Shown in pieces: positions 1-11,537 of a stretch of 64,000 nt of DNA (position 1 is the first letter of the stretch; the number at the start of each line of letters is the position of its first letter). Under the pieces are notes generated by a model. The model did no database searches and was not told where the DNA came from. It saw nothing but the letters and a program-made list of their open reading frames with translations. Both the position numbers and the translations under genes were made by a program. This stretch comes from Blastomyces gilchristii SLH14081 (taxonomy: Eukaryota > Ascomycota > Eurotiomycetes > Onygenales > Ajellomycetaceae). The stretch covers positions 3,546 to 67,545 of the forward strand of contig NW_003101629.1 of assembly GCF_000003855.2 (NCBI RefSeq), written 5' to 3'.

Positions 1-2869
1 GATATTTAATCTGAGTTAGTACTAAATTATAACTAACTTTTGAAATAAGATTATTTTCTCTTATATTAATTCTTCTTACACATATCAGTGATCAGTTATT
101 AAAAATAAATTATTATCTTTCTTAAATTATTATTATATCTTCTGAATTCACTTCTTTCACTTCTTTTACTTCTATTGAAGATTCACAAACTCTTTAAGAA
201 ATCACTGTGAATTACAAAGTCTATGTTATTTATAATTCAATATAGAATACTCTCTTTCAATTATAATAAATAATCACTTCATTCTTCACATCTGATTCCA
301 GGTCATGAAATTTATGAAAAACTCAACACAAACACTGAGATGAACTATGAAATAATTATTAATAGATTACATTGTAGATTACTGAAGAGTCATCTCTCTG
401 CTATAATCACTGCAACTTCATTCAGAAATATTCATCATAAACTGATTATAACTCTGAAGGAATTTTCTGACATCTGAAGTCATCAGAATGCAGATAATAA
501 AAGAAAAATAATCAGAAAATTACTACTGAGCTGATAAGTTACTCTATCAGATAATGATTTTTAATAACACTAACTTTCTAATTTGAAGAAAATCATGTGA
601 AAACAATCATATATCAGTACTCTGATTTCATAACTCTTATCTAATAACTTCTGTGAATAATTACTTTATATGTGTATATCTCTGAATCTTTCTCTTTGAT
701 CAATTGAAAACTCTGAATTTCAAACACTTCTTTAAATACTTAATTCAAATCTTTATATTTCACATCAATTCTGTCTTCAGTTCAACCTTGAGATACACTA
801 CAAAGTCAATATACAACATCTAGAATCAGAGTTGAAGAATCATTGAAGAGTGTCTCTCACAGTGAATATATGAACTAGTACAAATAATCTTATATTTATA
901 AGAGTTATATGTTATTACATTGATGAGAACTGAACTTATTAAGAGACATTAATTGAATTTGAATCATTGATCAGTAGTCATACTGAGGATTATATGACAG
1001 AGATATTAATGACTGTGATTAAAAATGACTATTAAGATATTAGTCTCAGTCTTTTTATAATTACAACTGACAATGCTGTAAATAACTACACTATGATGAA
1101 GAGCTTGAAGTAAAAATTGACTTTGTATTTCTGAAATAATAAACAAGATTATATTCTCTGCATTGCTCATGTGATTCAACTTGTGATGCAAACACTGATA
1201 AAGAATCTTAATATCAAGATGAAGAATAATGAGATGACTGAGTCTTGAAATGAGAATGAGATGAAAGTAATTACTTAAGTAACTTTTACATTCACTTTAC
1301 AAAAGATAATGTTTTTTGATAACACTTTTTAATATTACTTTTTGATAATACTTTTTGATAACACTACTGTTAATTTTGAATAGATTGACTAATAATTTAA
1401 ATATCACAGATTTAAAACATTGCTAATGCAATTTGTATCTTCTCTAAATAATAACAATGATTTCATAATATTTAATAAACAAATAAATCAGTCACATCAC
1501 TGAATATGATACAGAATGTTAGAACACAGTGAAGTTTAATATATAAGATAACTATTCAGACTCTTCAATTATGTCAGATGATTGATCATTGAGTGCAACA
1601 CTCTGATCAGAAAAAGATTCAGATATTGAAACTTTCTGATATGAAGTAAACTCAGTTGAAATATATGATTAATTTACTGTTTCAGTTTTATAAGACAATG
1701 AAGACAGTCTCAATCACTTGTACATCAATACTGTAGTCAGTCTGATGAGTGTATAACAGTTTATTTACTCATCTTGAGAAGCAGTTGAATCACTTAAAAA
1801 GAAATTCAGTCTGAAATGATGCTATAGTGCAGGCTATTATTACTGTAAGGAATAAACTAGCATATTACTATAGTAAAACTGAACAATCTTTTACAGAGTA
1901 CTATACTGTAGCAGCTCTACTAGATCTCTTCTGTTGAGTTAATATCTACACTTCTCAAGATTGAATAGAGAAGAAATAAGACTTATATATTAAATTAGCC
2001 TGAGACTACTACAATATCAACTATCAGAGATTTGAATGAGCAGATGTTCAAGATGTGAAGACAGTGAAATACAATTCTCTAGTAAGTAACAATCTTTGAT
2101 AATACTCTATATCACATAGAACTATAATACTAACATTGAAACAGAACTTATATACATTGATTACAACTGAAAATCAGACAAAACTACAGGCTTGTAAAAC
2201 TGAATTTGACTGCTATCTTCAAGATGATCTGATGAATTTATGCATCAAATCAATTCTAGAGTTATGAAAAATTATTGAGAGTATATATTCATCTGTTACA
2301 CTCATAATGCATGATATTCTGACAATTTCATTGACAGAGATGAGAATGAAGTGAAAGTTCAACTCAAGTCAAGATATTTATCACTATTACTGAGAACAAT
2401 TACAAGAAGAAATAATCAAGAAACTCATGATTATAAAACATGGAATTATCAGACAGTTTAATACCTCTGATCACAGTATATCAGAGAAGTGTAGTTTTCA
2501 TGAGAAAGTGAAGAATAAACTTACACAAGAATGTATTTAGTTATTTCATGAGTGTTATCAATAATTATTATCAAATTCTGATTATATAAGCAATCACTGA
2601 ATAAATTAAATGAGACTGATTTTGATCTTCAGTCTCAGTCTCATTCTGATTTTGAAAGAATGATCATCTTTCATAGTTTATTCTGAGAAATTACTCTCAT
2701 TTCACTGTTCTTGAATTAAATCTGGTCATTTTTCACATCATTTCTCTCAGAAATGGTCCATTTTCAGATTTTTTTGAGGCTTGGTTCTGGTGGAACTCAT
2801 GCCAAGAAATGTATGAAACCAGACCAAATGAAATCAAATGTGAAATTCATGGTTCTGCCGGCCAGTCTA
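1..2869 (+). mobile_element. hAT DNA transposon, copy 1 (left end outside window), mutated
   Basis: This is the right part of a hAT-superfamily element. Read with its stops ignored, the + strand gives a decayed transposase. A WTS motif lies near 870, a TDNAVNN core near 1058-1098 and CIAHVIQL near 1157-1184; together they resemble the catalytic core of Restless-like hAT transposases. A later segment near 1860-1990 reads KYYSKTEQS, also typical of the family. From about 2330 to 2869 the sequence is non-coding terminal DNA. The right end (about 2770-2869) finishes GGCCAGTCTA and matches the ends of the 506 bp hAT elements downstream. Stops are frequent and no intact ORF remains. A second copy lies at 47481-48820. 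The 8 bp after the end, ctgattat, should be the target duplication, but the left end is outside the window, so this cannot be tested. Confidence 0.8.
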
Positions 2870-3571
2870 CTGATTATTATTAACTAATTAAGTAAAGATG
2901 TAATATTGAAATCTTATAATAAGATAAATACTGAATAAGTTACTGAAGCTTTTCTACAGAGTTTATTCTATTAGATGTATAACTTACTAAGATCTATAGT
3001 ATCTAATTAGAGCAGTTAATTCATAAACACTCTCTGAATAAGAATCTATTAAGTTCTCAAAATTATATATTATTTATTAACTGCTTATCACTCTGAGACT
3101 GATAATATATCAGAATGAATAATTTAAACTGTAAAGAATTATCTTTATAAGTTTTATAATTACTTATAAGATAATTAATATAATCTTCTTCTATATATAG
3201 AGATTATTATTAATAACTGAGATACTATTTTAACAGATATAAGTCTGTTCTTTCTTATACATAGTTACTATATAAAAGTGTTGAATCTTCTAGAGACTAC
3301 ACAGTTTATATTAAATTCTTATAGTTTAATTCAGATTACTGATAATATAGTAATAAAGCTCTGAGATATCTGTGACTGAGCAGAAGTCTTCATAACAAGT
3401 ATTAAATAAGATTAAGAGAATTAAATTAATGTTTATCAAGACTCTGCTGAATAATATAAGATAGAAGATCTGATATAATTAAATCTTAAGAATACATAGA
3501 TTATATACTCATCTCATACACTGAATAACTACTATATTAAGTATAAAGTAATAGAAGTTCTAGATAGTTAT

Positions 3572-3943
3572 GCCTCTGTGACTGAATGATTAATGCAGTC
3601 ACCTGGTAGCACCTTGGGCGTGGGAAACCAAGATGCATGAGTTTAAACCCGCAGGAATACATTAAATTCAGAACTCAAGCATCTTAGATTTCTAATAAAT
3701 ACAGAGATATATAAATCACTTCAATGAATCACTCTATGTTTCTGAGCTGAGAAGTTATTATTACATGTATTTAATTATCACTTCTTTATATTTTTCTATG
3801 TTCTTATTATCTTGATATGATCTTAACACCTGTATTTCCTTCTGTATAATTAACACTTGATCTGTATTTAACATTATGCAAGAACTCATTATAAGCTCTG
3901 CTTGTATATAAGTATAATAAAAGAATAATAATAATAATAATAA
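3572..3943 (+). mobile_element. tRNA-related SINE, mutated copy
   Basis: A 372 bp SINE flanked by the 13 bp direct repeat tctagatagttat (3559-3571 and 3944-3956), which is its target-site duplication. The head resembles the clean copy at 11159-11537 with transitions: box A region GACTGAATGATTAATGC and box B region GAGTTTAAACCC, the latter with the GGTTCGAAACC core destroyed. It ends in an (AAT)n tail. The insertion is in the integrase-chromodomain region of the Gypsy fragment. Because it carries the same mutation type as its host, it was present when the mutation process acted. Confidence 0.9.
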
Positions 3944-4268
3944 TCTAGATAGTTATAGTTACTATTTTAACATATTATCAGAGATTTATAATATCTTTTA
4001 TAAAAGCTTACTCTGCTATATTATTATAGACTTATTTTCTTCTTAATTAACTTTTAACTGACAGCTACTGAAGATTATAGAAGAAGATAATAAACTTAAA
4101 TAAGAGATTAAAGATATTCTTAATAAGAGACTCTGCAGCTGTAGCTGATAATATCTTATAAAATAAGTTAATTATAATCTTTCATCTTAAATCTCAGACT
4201 TTGTACTATTTAATACAGCAGCTCTTGACTGATGAGAACTACACTTACTTTTAGAAAGAGAAAGTTAA

Positions 4269-4553
4269 TATAACAGATTATATTTAATTAATTATATAAA
4301 TTATTTTATTACACTTTATAGATTCTCACTGAAAGCTCTGATTCTCAGTTATTAATTCTGAGTTAAAAAACTCACAGAATTTCTATTCTTTCACTCTGAA
4401 GCTTTACTGTGTATATTACTATATATATATATAAATGTTTACTTTAATTACTGATTCTTATACTTTCTCTTTCTTTTTCTTCTTTAATATTTTTCACTTT
4501 TATATTATAAGATTTATGTATTATACTGATTTATTCAGTGTAAGTCTCTTAAA
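4269..4553 (+). repeat. family I 3' LTR, heavily mutated
   Basis: About 285 bp aligning along its length with the LTRs at 41042-41351, 46457-46766 and 58413-58703. The original start TGTGGCAGG has become TATAACAGA, and the end CTCTTACA has become CTCTTAAA. No CpG remains, so this is an older or more often mutated copy. Confidence 0.7.
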
Positions 4554-5242
4554 GAAAAGTATGTAAAAAATCTTACTTTTTATAAATTTTTTATCTTTAT
4601 TTTACTCTTTTATATAATTAATAAAGTGAGTAGTTTTTAACTATATATAATTTATATAAACAGAAGTTTATAATTATTATTTATAACTCAGCTTGAATAT
4701 TATTATATATTTAGTCTTTATATATATTTTTCTACTATGAATACTTTTAATAATTATCAGTATATATTACATCAAGCTGCAAATCTCTGAAAAATTACCT
4801 GTGAGCACTTATTCTTACATAGATTTATATTGACTTATATTTATTATATTATGTTTTTCTCTATCTGTCTATATCTGATTATTTGAGAAAGAAAATAAGA
4901 AGATAAATACAACACTGTCTAACTCTATAAGAAGTATTCCAAGAAGAAAAAGAGACACAAAAGAAACAAAATGAAATATAAAGTACATAGGTACATGGCA
5001 GAAAGCATAAATAAATACAACCCTGCACACATTATGTAGAGGTGTCAAATGCTGTAACAGCTGGGATACCAAATGAAAGTGCTGAAACAAAAACATGGTA
5101 TATATAATAATAACCAGCAGAAGTCCCCCTTTCCACTCTCACTCTCACTCCATCACCATTCACCTCTCACAAAAAGCCAAAACAACACTAACGCCTTCCC
5201 ATACACTCTTATCCATTCAATATATATATATGTCCCATTCGT
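4554..5242. other. AT-rich to normal composition transition
   Basis: AT-rich sequence without a recognisable coding trace runs to about 5100. Composition then becomes normal, with C-rich patches at 5118-5290. The last part is the 3' flank of the guanylate kinase gene. I see no gene here; short open frames at 4869-5096 and 5095-5322 have no recognisable content. Confidence 0.6.
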
Positions 5243-6097
5243 TCACTCCAACGCCCCAAACTTCCCCCCATCAACCACCCAGTCCCGCAACGCCTTATAC
5301 GCCGTCTCCAACTCATCATTGACAATCACCACGTCATGCGCCCCGGGCTGCTTGGCATACTCGAGTTCGTTCTTCGCCTGCGCCAGACGGCTGCTCAGGC
5401 TCTCCTCCGTCTCCGTGCCGCGGTTTCGTAGGCGCTGCTCGAGCGTTTCGAGGGAGGGCGGGGCGAGGAAGAGGAAGCGGGCGTTTAGGGAGGTGCGTTT
5501 TACTTGTTTGACGCCCTGTTTAGGTTGGGGGGTTTAGTTGGGGGAGATTATTTTGGTTTGTCGGGGGAAAGGGTATGTATATCCGTACCTCCATCTCAAT
5601 ATCCAGAATGCAAATGCGCTTCTTCTCCGCCACGTCCCTCACCGCCTTGGTGCTGGTGCCATAGTAATTGCCGCTGAATTGCGCCCACTCGATGAACCCT
5701 CCTTCGTCGATGAGGGATTGGAAGGCATCGCGCGTTGTGAAGTAGTATTCGCGCCCGTCTTGTTCGCCGGGGCGGGGTGCTCTGGTTGTATCTATTTGGG
5801 TTGTGTGCGAGTTAGAGGAGCGGTAATTTTTTAATGTAGAGGGAGACAAGGAAGGGCAGGAGAGAAGGTGGTAGGGGAGGCTGTTACTGACGAGAAACCG
5901 AAAGCGCAAAGGTATCCGGGTAATCGGCGAAGAGTCTTTTTATCAACGTTGATTTTCCGGTGCCTGAGGGCCCGGATATCACTACAGGGCGGAATCTGCG
6001 CACAGCTGCTTTTTTTTTTTGGTATCCCAGTCTGTTAGGAGGGCGGGTCTAGCAGAGCTTTCGAGGCGGGGGAGTACCTACCAGCAGAGGCAGCCAT
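5243..6097 (-). CDS. guanylate kinase (GMP kinase), 4 exons
   Basis: Guanylate kinase transfers phosphate from ATP to GMP (GMP + ATP to GDP + ADP), an essential cytosolic step of purine nucleotide supply. My exon model on the minus strand is 6097-6078, 5995-5892, 5791-5589 and 5515-5243. It is in frame throughout and gives 199 residues, the usual length for eukaryotic enzymes. The P-loop GPSGTGKS is at residues 15-22. The GMP-binding motif [11 protein letters not shown] follows at 41-51, then REYYF. The lid-like segment [17 protein letters not shown] comes later. The protein ends KFGALE. Introns are 82, 100 and 73 nt with GT-AG ends. The first donor is less certain: GTAGGT four bases upstream is a stronger site but breaks the frame, so I used GTACTC. 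The gene lies downstream of the golgin gene on the same strand. Confidence 0.93.
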
Positions 6098-6719
6098 TGG
6101 AAATATATGAAGGAACGATGAGGCGACGAGTGTCTCGTGGTGGTGGTGATGGTGTCGGGGAAAACATTTTATATTGCGCCCCGGCTTTTCTGCTGCCAAA
6201 TTTAGGGTTTTATGCCCGATCCTTGGCACCAGGTACGCCGAGCTCTTAAATTATGTGGCATATCATATTATTGTAAATGGTCATACTCCGTACTACGAGT
6301 TAGATGCTTGAGTCATACTGATTTATATACAGGTATTTATCTACACTAGTAATTTATGAGGTGTTCCACAAGTGCTTGTTTTAAAAATAAGATGAGAACC
6401 GCCCATATCTCGGTTGGTTGTAGAATGTTCACCTTGAACATAAATGGGATTAACAACGTTGTGAGGAAGAGAAGAAACTCAGAGACATAAAAGAAAAAAG
6501 GGCTCTGGCTCGTTGGGGAGTTATTATGGTAACAAGGAACATGGATCTAGTTAACAGTCACCAAGGTGCTTTCATGCTTGCATAAAAAAGGGAGAAAGAA
6601 AAAGGAAAGAAAAAGGAAAGAAAAATAAGAGCGCATCGACATAAAAAAATGGAAGGAAAATATAATATGAAAAATAGAAATGTAGTACATATATATATAT
6701 ATATATATATATGGATATA
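6098..6719. other. intergenic region between golgin 3' end and guanylate kinase start
   Basis: About 620 bp of near-normal composition. It should hold the guanylate kinase promoter and 5' leader, next to the 3' end of the golgin gene. It contains a poly-purine stretch (about 6580-6660) and an (AT)n run (about 6690-6712) just beyond the golgin stop. No coding sequence is seen. Confidence 0.6.
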
Positions 6720-8905
6720 TCATGGAGTAGGAGAGGTTGGCGGTGCATCCGATTGACTTCGTGACTTCGACTCCTTCTTCTGTGCCGTCTCCTGCTCCAG
6801 GAAATTCGACCAGAGTTCTGCCAGTGATTCTTTGCGTGTACTTCCATTCTCCGTGAAAAAGTCAGAAGCAAGGGCCGGCGAACTTGGTGTCCTCGATAGG
6901 AGTGAGGACGTGCTGGGAACGCGTAAACTACTGCTGAATCCACTTGAGGTTCCTGGGCGGGCAAGACCAGCTTGCTCTCGTTGTTCTGGATCATTCCGAA
7001 GAAAGGTGTTAGTTAGTGGTTTGCCCTTCTAACCTAAAGAATATGCCTTGAAAAAAAGATACAGCCAGGGGGCGTGACATACCATCCGTCCATCCCAGCA
7101 ACGCTGATATGAGCTGTAGGACCTGAAACTTCTTCGGATCTGATCGATCTAGCGCCAGGAAATGGAGGAAGTGGTTGGTGACGAGGTGTCTGATTATTCT
7201 AGTTAGCTATTGGGCAGTCCAACATAACGAAAATTGAGAAAGCACCAACCTATCCACATTATCCTCCGGCTTCCCCCTCTTCAGGAATCTTAGAGCTTTG
7301 GTGAGGTGTTCATTCAGCGTAACCGCTTCGTGACGCAACTTGCCAATCAGCAGATTCTTCTCCTTGACTTCTTTCTCAAACGGTAGAGCCCGTTTCAACT
7401 CCGCCTCCGCCGCTTCCAACTTGGCAATGGCTTCCGTGGCGTTCTTCTCAGCCTCCTGCACCTTCTTACGGTGCTCCTCCAGCTGCGCATCCGAGCTTTC
7501 CACGATCTCTCGTAGCTCCTGTTTTCGTGCTATGGAGGGAAAAAGCAAAATGATATTAGCACTTGGCGATAGACACTACAGAAGTTTTGTGAAAAGGTCC
7601 TCACCGGTTTGAATTTCCTGAAGCGCCCTCTGAAGCCCGTCCACGGTCACCGATTGTGCATCACGTTCAGAAGAAGCCTTCTCATACTCGCTTTTCAAGG
7701 TGACAAGCTGCTCCTCCAGGTCTACCACTTTCTCTTCCAGGCTTTCTCGAATAGATCGCTCCTCCATTGCGAGAATCTCCCAGTTGTGCATGGCCTGCTT
7801 TGCCTCCTCGAATTCCGAGCGCGCATATGCTTCTTGTTCCAGCAATTCTTCCCTCTCCTTCACCCAATTTTGCTGCGATAAATTCGTCCTATTTCGCAAG
7901 CTGGAAAGCTCCTTGGATTGTTGTTCTCGTTCCTTCTCCAATGATTTGATAGTAGCCGATTTCGACCCTACTTCCGTTTGCAGCGTGGCATTTTCGCCCT
8001 CGAGCTCCTCTATCCTATTCCTCGTCTGCTCTAATTCCTCCTGTAGACTCATGTGTTAACAAATTGGTCAAAAAAGCAACCATCTCAAAAAGCCGCAATT
8101 GTAAAAGGAGCACGCCCTAAAGAAGCAGAGAGACGTACAGCATCAGCCTTCAACCTCTCCCCTAACTGCGACTTAATCGTATTAACCTTGCCCAACAAAT
8201 TCCGAAACTGTGTCTCCGCATGCTCTTTGTCGCTCTGTGACTGTTTCAGTTGGCCCTGTAAAGCCACCATCTCCTCATCGTGCTTAGACTGTATCTTTTC
8301 GAGTGATATACGCATCTCAGCTACTTCCGCACGGAGGGAATCGCGATCCCGCACCAGCGCTTCGAATCTGGGGTCGGAATCAAGGGAAGGGAATGCGGGG
8401 TTGGGAGGTGACGCATCGTTGTCGCTCTCCACCGCCGGCTCCTCTTCCCTATCCTTTCCTCCATCGTTATCATCCAAATCCACAGCCTGGGAACCGTTCA
8501 CGAAGTTTTCTTTAGTAGCCTAGATAAAATTTCAAAGTTAGATGCTGTGTCTCCTTAGCAGACCATTCCCCCCTCCTTCCCGCGTGGACAAGGTAGCAGA
8601 CATACCGGTGTTGGATGCTGATCCTGTCCCGACTTCTCCTGTTGTCTGTTGGATTGTGTGGGTGGCCGTTGTTGGTCTGAAGAAGACGTGTTTGGGACGG
8701 TTCCGCAATTCGCCTTTGCTTTCGCATTTGCTTTCTTCCTGCTGTTTTTCTTTGATTTCCCACTCGTTCCTGCGCAATTCGCATGATACCGTTAGATTCC
8801 TCTCTGAATAAATGTATCCGTTGGCTTGTTACGGCCAATATAATAAAAAGAAGATCAAGTTATTAATTTACCTGGCGCCGGCGTGGAGGTTGTGTCTGAT
8901 GGCAT
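6720..8905 (-). CDS. RUD3: Rud3/GMAP-210-type golgin with GRAB domain, 7 exons
   Basis: A coiled-coil tether of the cis-Golgi, recruited to membranes by an Arf-family GTPase through its C-terminal GRAB domain (known for the yeast Rud3 and animal GMAP-210 family). My exons are 8905-8872, 8769-8606, 8519-8139, 8040-7605, 7529-7250, 7189-7083 and 6985-6720. They join in frame to 555 residues. The N-terminus is polar with a basic patch (GKSKKNSRKKANAKAKAN). Residues about 85-385 are heptad-rich coiled coil. The GRAB region begins near residue 389 and includes LIGKLRHEAVTLNEHLTKAL and, after a splice, NVDRHLVTNHFLHFL and ISALLGWTDEQ. A Ser/Thr-rich tail follows. The start was chosen because its short first exon splices into the basic exon: a CTAAC branch site lies 20-25 nt before the acceptor. 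The donor at 7249 (GTTGGT) is weak. Exon 1 is the least certain part. Confidence 0.9.
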
Positions 8906-9937
8906 CGTTTAAGAGGGACAGTATTACCTCGTGAGAGGTGCTGCGGGGAACACCAATCGAATAAACCCTCTCTCGCACACTCTCAACCCTCCTAGTGTAA
9001 TCGATATATACGTCGGGTTGCGCGTTTTGCTGCTGAATTTGAACGGGAGTCGGGGTTGTATATGGTTCTATGGAACGGGAGAGGTGTTCGTTAGCGTGGG
9101 TTGGTGGTTGGATTGGATTCAATACGTAATCTCGCGACGGTGCCAGTTAGTTATAAACCCATAGAACGACGGGCAAAAGGGTTCCAGCATGTTGGGCAAC
9201 CTTGCTGCAGCTCTTCAGGTATTCAACAACAACAGTAGTACTCTTATTAGTTTTTATATATTAGGATAGGGTTCGGACATTTCACAGGTCAGGTTTGAGT
9301 TTATCTTCTACTTTCCGCGCTGTGGATTTGCTTTTGGCTAGGCTATCATCCACAAAGAAAATGTGGGAATCTTCTTATTCCGGATCAATTCTGAGACATT
9401 CATGCATGTAAAAGATCTACTAAACCCCAGGCCAAGTGCTATATATATGGGATCCAGCTCCCTGGGGCGGCAAAGATGGGCATCAAGTTTTGGAATCCAA
9501 CATGCGGGGATTTATACATCGAGTTTTGTTATTGTCCTCGATAAAAAATAAAAATAAAAAGATGGCCTAGCTTTATAAGAATCATCCTTCTGATATGTTC
9601 CCTTCTATTGGGAATATGAAGCTTTATTCGCCACAGAATTCCAGGATTACCGGAGTCTTATCACCATCTTCTAAATAAAAATCCGAAATGATCTTGTCTC
9701 ATTGGCCTCGGTAAGCCACGTACACCTCCCGGCCAAGGCTGAAAAACAATTCCGTATAACGATGTACTGTTCCCAAATCGTTTATCTTATCTGACCTTCG
9801 CGAGGGACGCCTGCATCAGCCAAGGATAAACCCAAAGCTAGTGAACTAGAGAGCTGCTGTGAGAAGACTTGACGTATGGAGAGTACCGGGAGAAGAAAGA
9901 GTCTTAGCTCATCAAGGAAAAAATGGCCCCTTCCCCG
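8906..9937. other. intergenic region between CCDC25-like gene and golgin
   Basis: About 1 kb of normal composition. It should contain the golgin promoter and 5' leader (near 8906-9200) and the 3' region of the CCDC25-like gene. Open frames at 8868-9122 (minus) and 9363-9551 (plus) show no recognisable domain; the first overlaps golgin exon 1 in another frame. I see no gene. Confidence 0.6.
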
Positions 9938-10868
9938 TCACATGAAATCATCCAAAAAGTCCGGGTCTCGATCTTGATTGCTGCTGTGTTGAATATTCTC
10001 CTCATTCAAAAAATCATCATACGCATGTTCTTTCTGCCACTTCAGCTCCTCCCTCCGCTTCCTCTCCAGCTTCTCTGCAGCCCGCTTCTCCTCTCGCAGC
10101 TTCCGCTCTTCCCGTCTAATTTTGCTCAAGTACTCCTCCTTCTCCTGGCGTAGGTCAGGGAACTTCTCAACGCGCGTCTTGTTAAGGCGATTGATAATGG
10201 GGTTTTGTCGGACGGCGACGTGAACCTTACGCGTGAGTTTTGGGTTGTGGAAACCTACTTGACCAATCGCCATGCCAGCAGTTTTGTGTAGGTTTGACCA
10301 CGGCGTGTATATTATAGTCACATTGTCCTTTTTATTTCCTATGCTCGGATATCCTTTAGTTACAGGTATATAACAACGCCAAGAAAGCGAACGGAAGCGA
10401 ACCTTCAATGGAGTTTGCTTTTGTGAGCTGCGCGCAGTCCGTAAGCAGATGTTCAGGGATATTGTCCCATGTCTCGCCGTCTCTTAGCCGGAGATAAACG
10501 TGGGCACTGGATAGATTGTCGGCATGGAACTATCTCAGGAACATAATTATAAGACGATGCGCTCTTGAGCTCGGGTTTCTCTGTTCCAGGAGACACGATA
10601 GTTTTACGCACCCTACAGAAAGATAAACTCAATCAGCGGTGTTCCGAAGCCGAGTGAGGACAGTTAACGTTGGCAAAAAATAATAGCTACCAGACATCGC
10701 ACTCCAGACCATGTTTTATGAGATCCTCATCTGCTCCATATCAGCACTGTCGTATACCAATCCATATATGGCCATCGGAGAAATGGTGTCCCTACTCTCC
10801 GTCTTGTCCTTGCCGACATAGATGAATGCGGGCGGCGAAACGACGTTGGATGTAAAGAAATAGACCAT
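9938..10868 (-). CDS. CCDC25: CCDC25-like protein with NFACT-R (DUF814) domain, 5 exons including a 1-nt exon
   Basis: Homologue of human CCDC25; I believe yeast Jlp2 is the same family. The NFACT-R fold is shared with ribosome quality-control factors such as NEMF/Rqc2. The fungal role is not known to me. Exons on the minus strand are 10868-10796, 10730-10691, 10612 (one base), 10529-10403 and 10338-9938, giving 213 residues (human about 208). The N-terminus [20 protein letters not shown] is the conserved start. [20 protein letters not shown] follows, then [40 protein letters not shown] and [14 protein letters not shown] complete the domain. A charged helix (about 150-190) precedes the conserved tail [15 protein letters not shown]. 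Introns are 65, 78, 82 and 64 nt. Codon 38 (Trp) is split as TG in exon 2 and G in the one-base exon. An upstream in-frame Met at 11009 exists, but the family starts at MVYFF. Confidence 0.93.
10612..10612 (-). other. candidate one-nucleotide exon in the CCDC25-like gene
   Basis: Exon 2 ends ...GATGTCTG before a GTAGCT donor at 10690, and the next coding block starts TTCCATGCC at 10529 after ATAG. Joining these directly loses one base and shifts the frame inside the invariant VWFH motif. Between them, the minus strand reads TTTCTGTAG, G, GTGCGT at 10620-10606. That gives two ordinary introns of 78 nt (10690-10613) and 82 nt (10611-10530) around a single G, restoring TGG (Trp) and the frame to the stop. 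Confidence 0.75.
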
Positions 10869-11148
10869 TTTACTTAGTCTTTGAGGTAGACACTCAGATT
10901 GCAGCTTGACGCGATAACGGCCCTCTCCCTGAGCGCGCGCTGCCAGTCCTCCAGCACACGGCGGTTGTTTGTCGTTCGCAAGAGCTATTTTCAGCCTCTC
11001 AAATTCCATGTCATGTGATCAAAATCTGAGCATTGCGGAAGTACGTTGTTCCGGTAACTACCGTAGCCAGCGATTAATATTTTAACTACGTATATTCAAT
11101 TTCAATGAAATTTTAATATGAGATAGACTACTCTATGAAAGTCCATAT
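10869..11148. promoter_or_regulatory. upstream region of the CCDC25-like gene
   Basis: About 280 bp between the start codon and the SINE target duplication. This should hold the promoter, but I see no defined motif. The sequence becomes AT-rich from about 11080, so the SINE sits at the edge of the island. Confidence 0.45.
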
Positions 11149-11153
11149 ACGTC

Positions 11154-11158
<5 letters not shown>

Positions 11159-11184
<26 letters not shown>

Positions 11185-11537
11185 CTTCCATTATACTCAT
11201 ATGCAAGCGGAGCTTATGATGAGTCCTTGCGTGATGTTAAATACAGGTCAAGTGTTGGTTATACAGGAGGAAATACAGGTGTTGAGACCACGCCAAGATA
11301 ACAAGAACATAGGAAAATACAAAGGAGTGACAATTAGATACATGCGATAATAACTTCCCAGCCCAGGAACATAGAGCAATTCATTGGAGCGATTTGTACA
11401 CCTCTGTATTTATTAGGAACCTGAGGTGCTTGAGTTCCGGATTTAATGTATCCCCTGCGGGTTTCGAACCCACGCGCCTTGGTTTCCCACGCCAAGGCAC
11501 TACTGGGTGGCCGCATTAACCATTCGGCCACCAGGGC
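11159..11537 (-). mobile_element. tRNA-related SINE, clean full-length copy
   Basis: A 379 bp SINE on the minus strand flanked by the 10 bp duplication acgtcattta (11149-11158 and 11538-11547). The head starts GCCCTGGTGGCCGAATGG and carries pol III box A (TGGCCGAATGG, about 11519-11529) and box B (GGTTCGAAACC, about 11457-11469). A 7 bp stem CCTTGG/CCAAGG around CGTGGGAAA replaces a normal anticodon arm, and the acceptor ends pair poorly. It is therefore tRNA-derived and not a tRNA gene. The 3' end is TATAATGGAAGAATAAT followed by (AAT)n. CpG sites are retained, unlike the copy at 3572. Confidence 0.93.

Larger units (their letters stand above)
2870..4553 (+). mobile_element. 3' fragment of a family I chromodomain Gypsy element
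   Basis: This stretch aligns by eye with the 3' third of the complete family I elements: integrase, chromodomain and 3' LTR. Its start, at the words 'agtaaagatgtaatattgaaa', matches 59285 in the outer nested copy. The LTR is 4269-4553. It is among the most strongly mutated copies in the window, with nearly all CpG, CpC and GpG gone and many TpA. The 5' part was presumably cut off by the hAT element ending at 2869, so the rest would lie left of the window. A SINE sits inside at 3572-3943. Confidence 0.75.

Noticed and set aside
7682..8059. Open frames on both strands across the golgin exons
   Set aside because: They overlap a well-supported coiled-coil exon; the long open frames are shadows of its low stop-codon content.
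9363..9551. 62-codon + strand ORF in the intergenic region
   Set aside because: No domain, no conserved start context and no splicing partner could be seen; length is compatible with chance.
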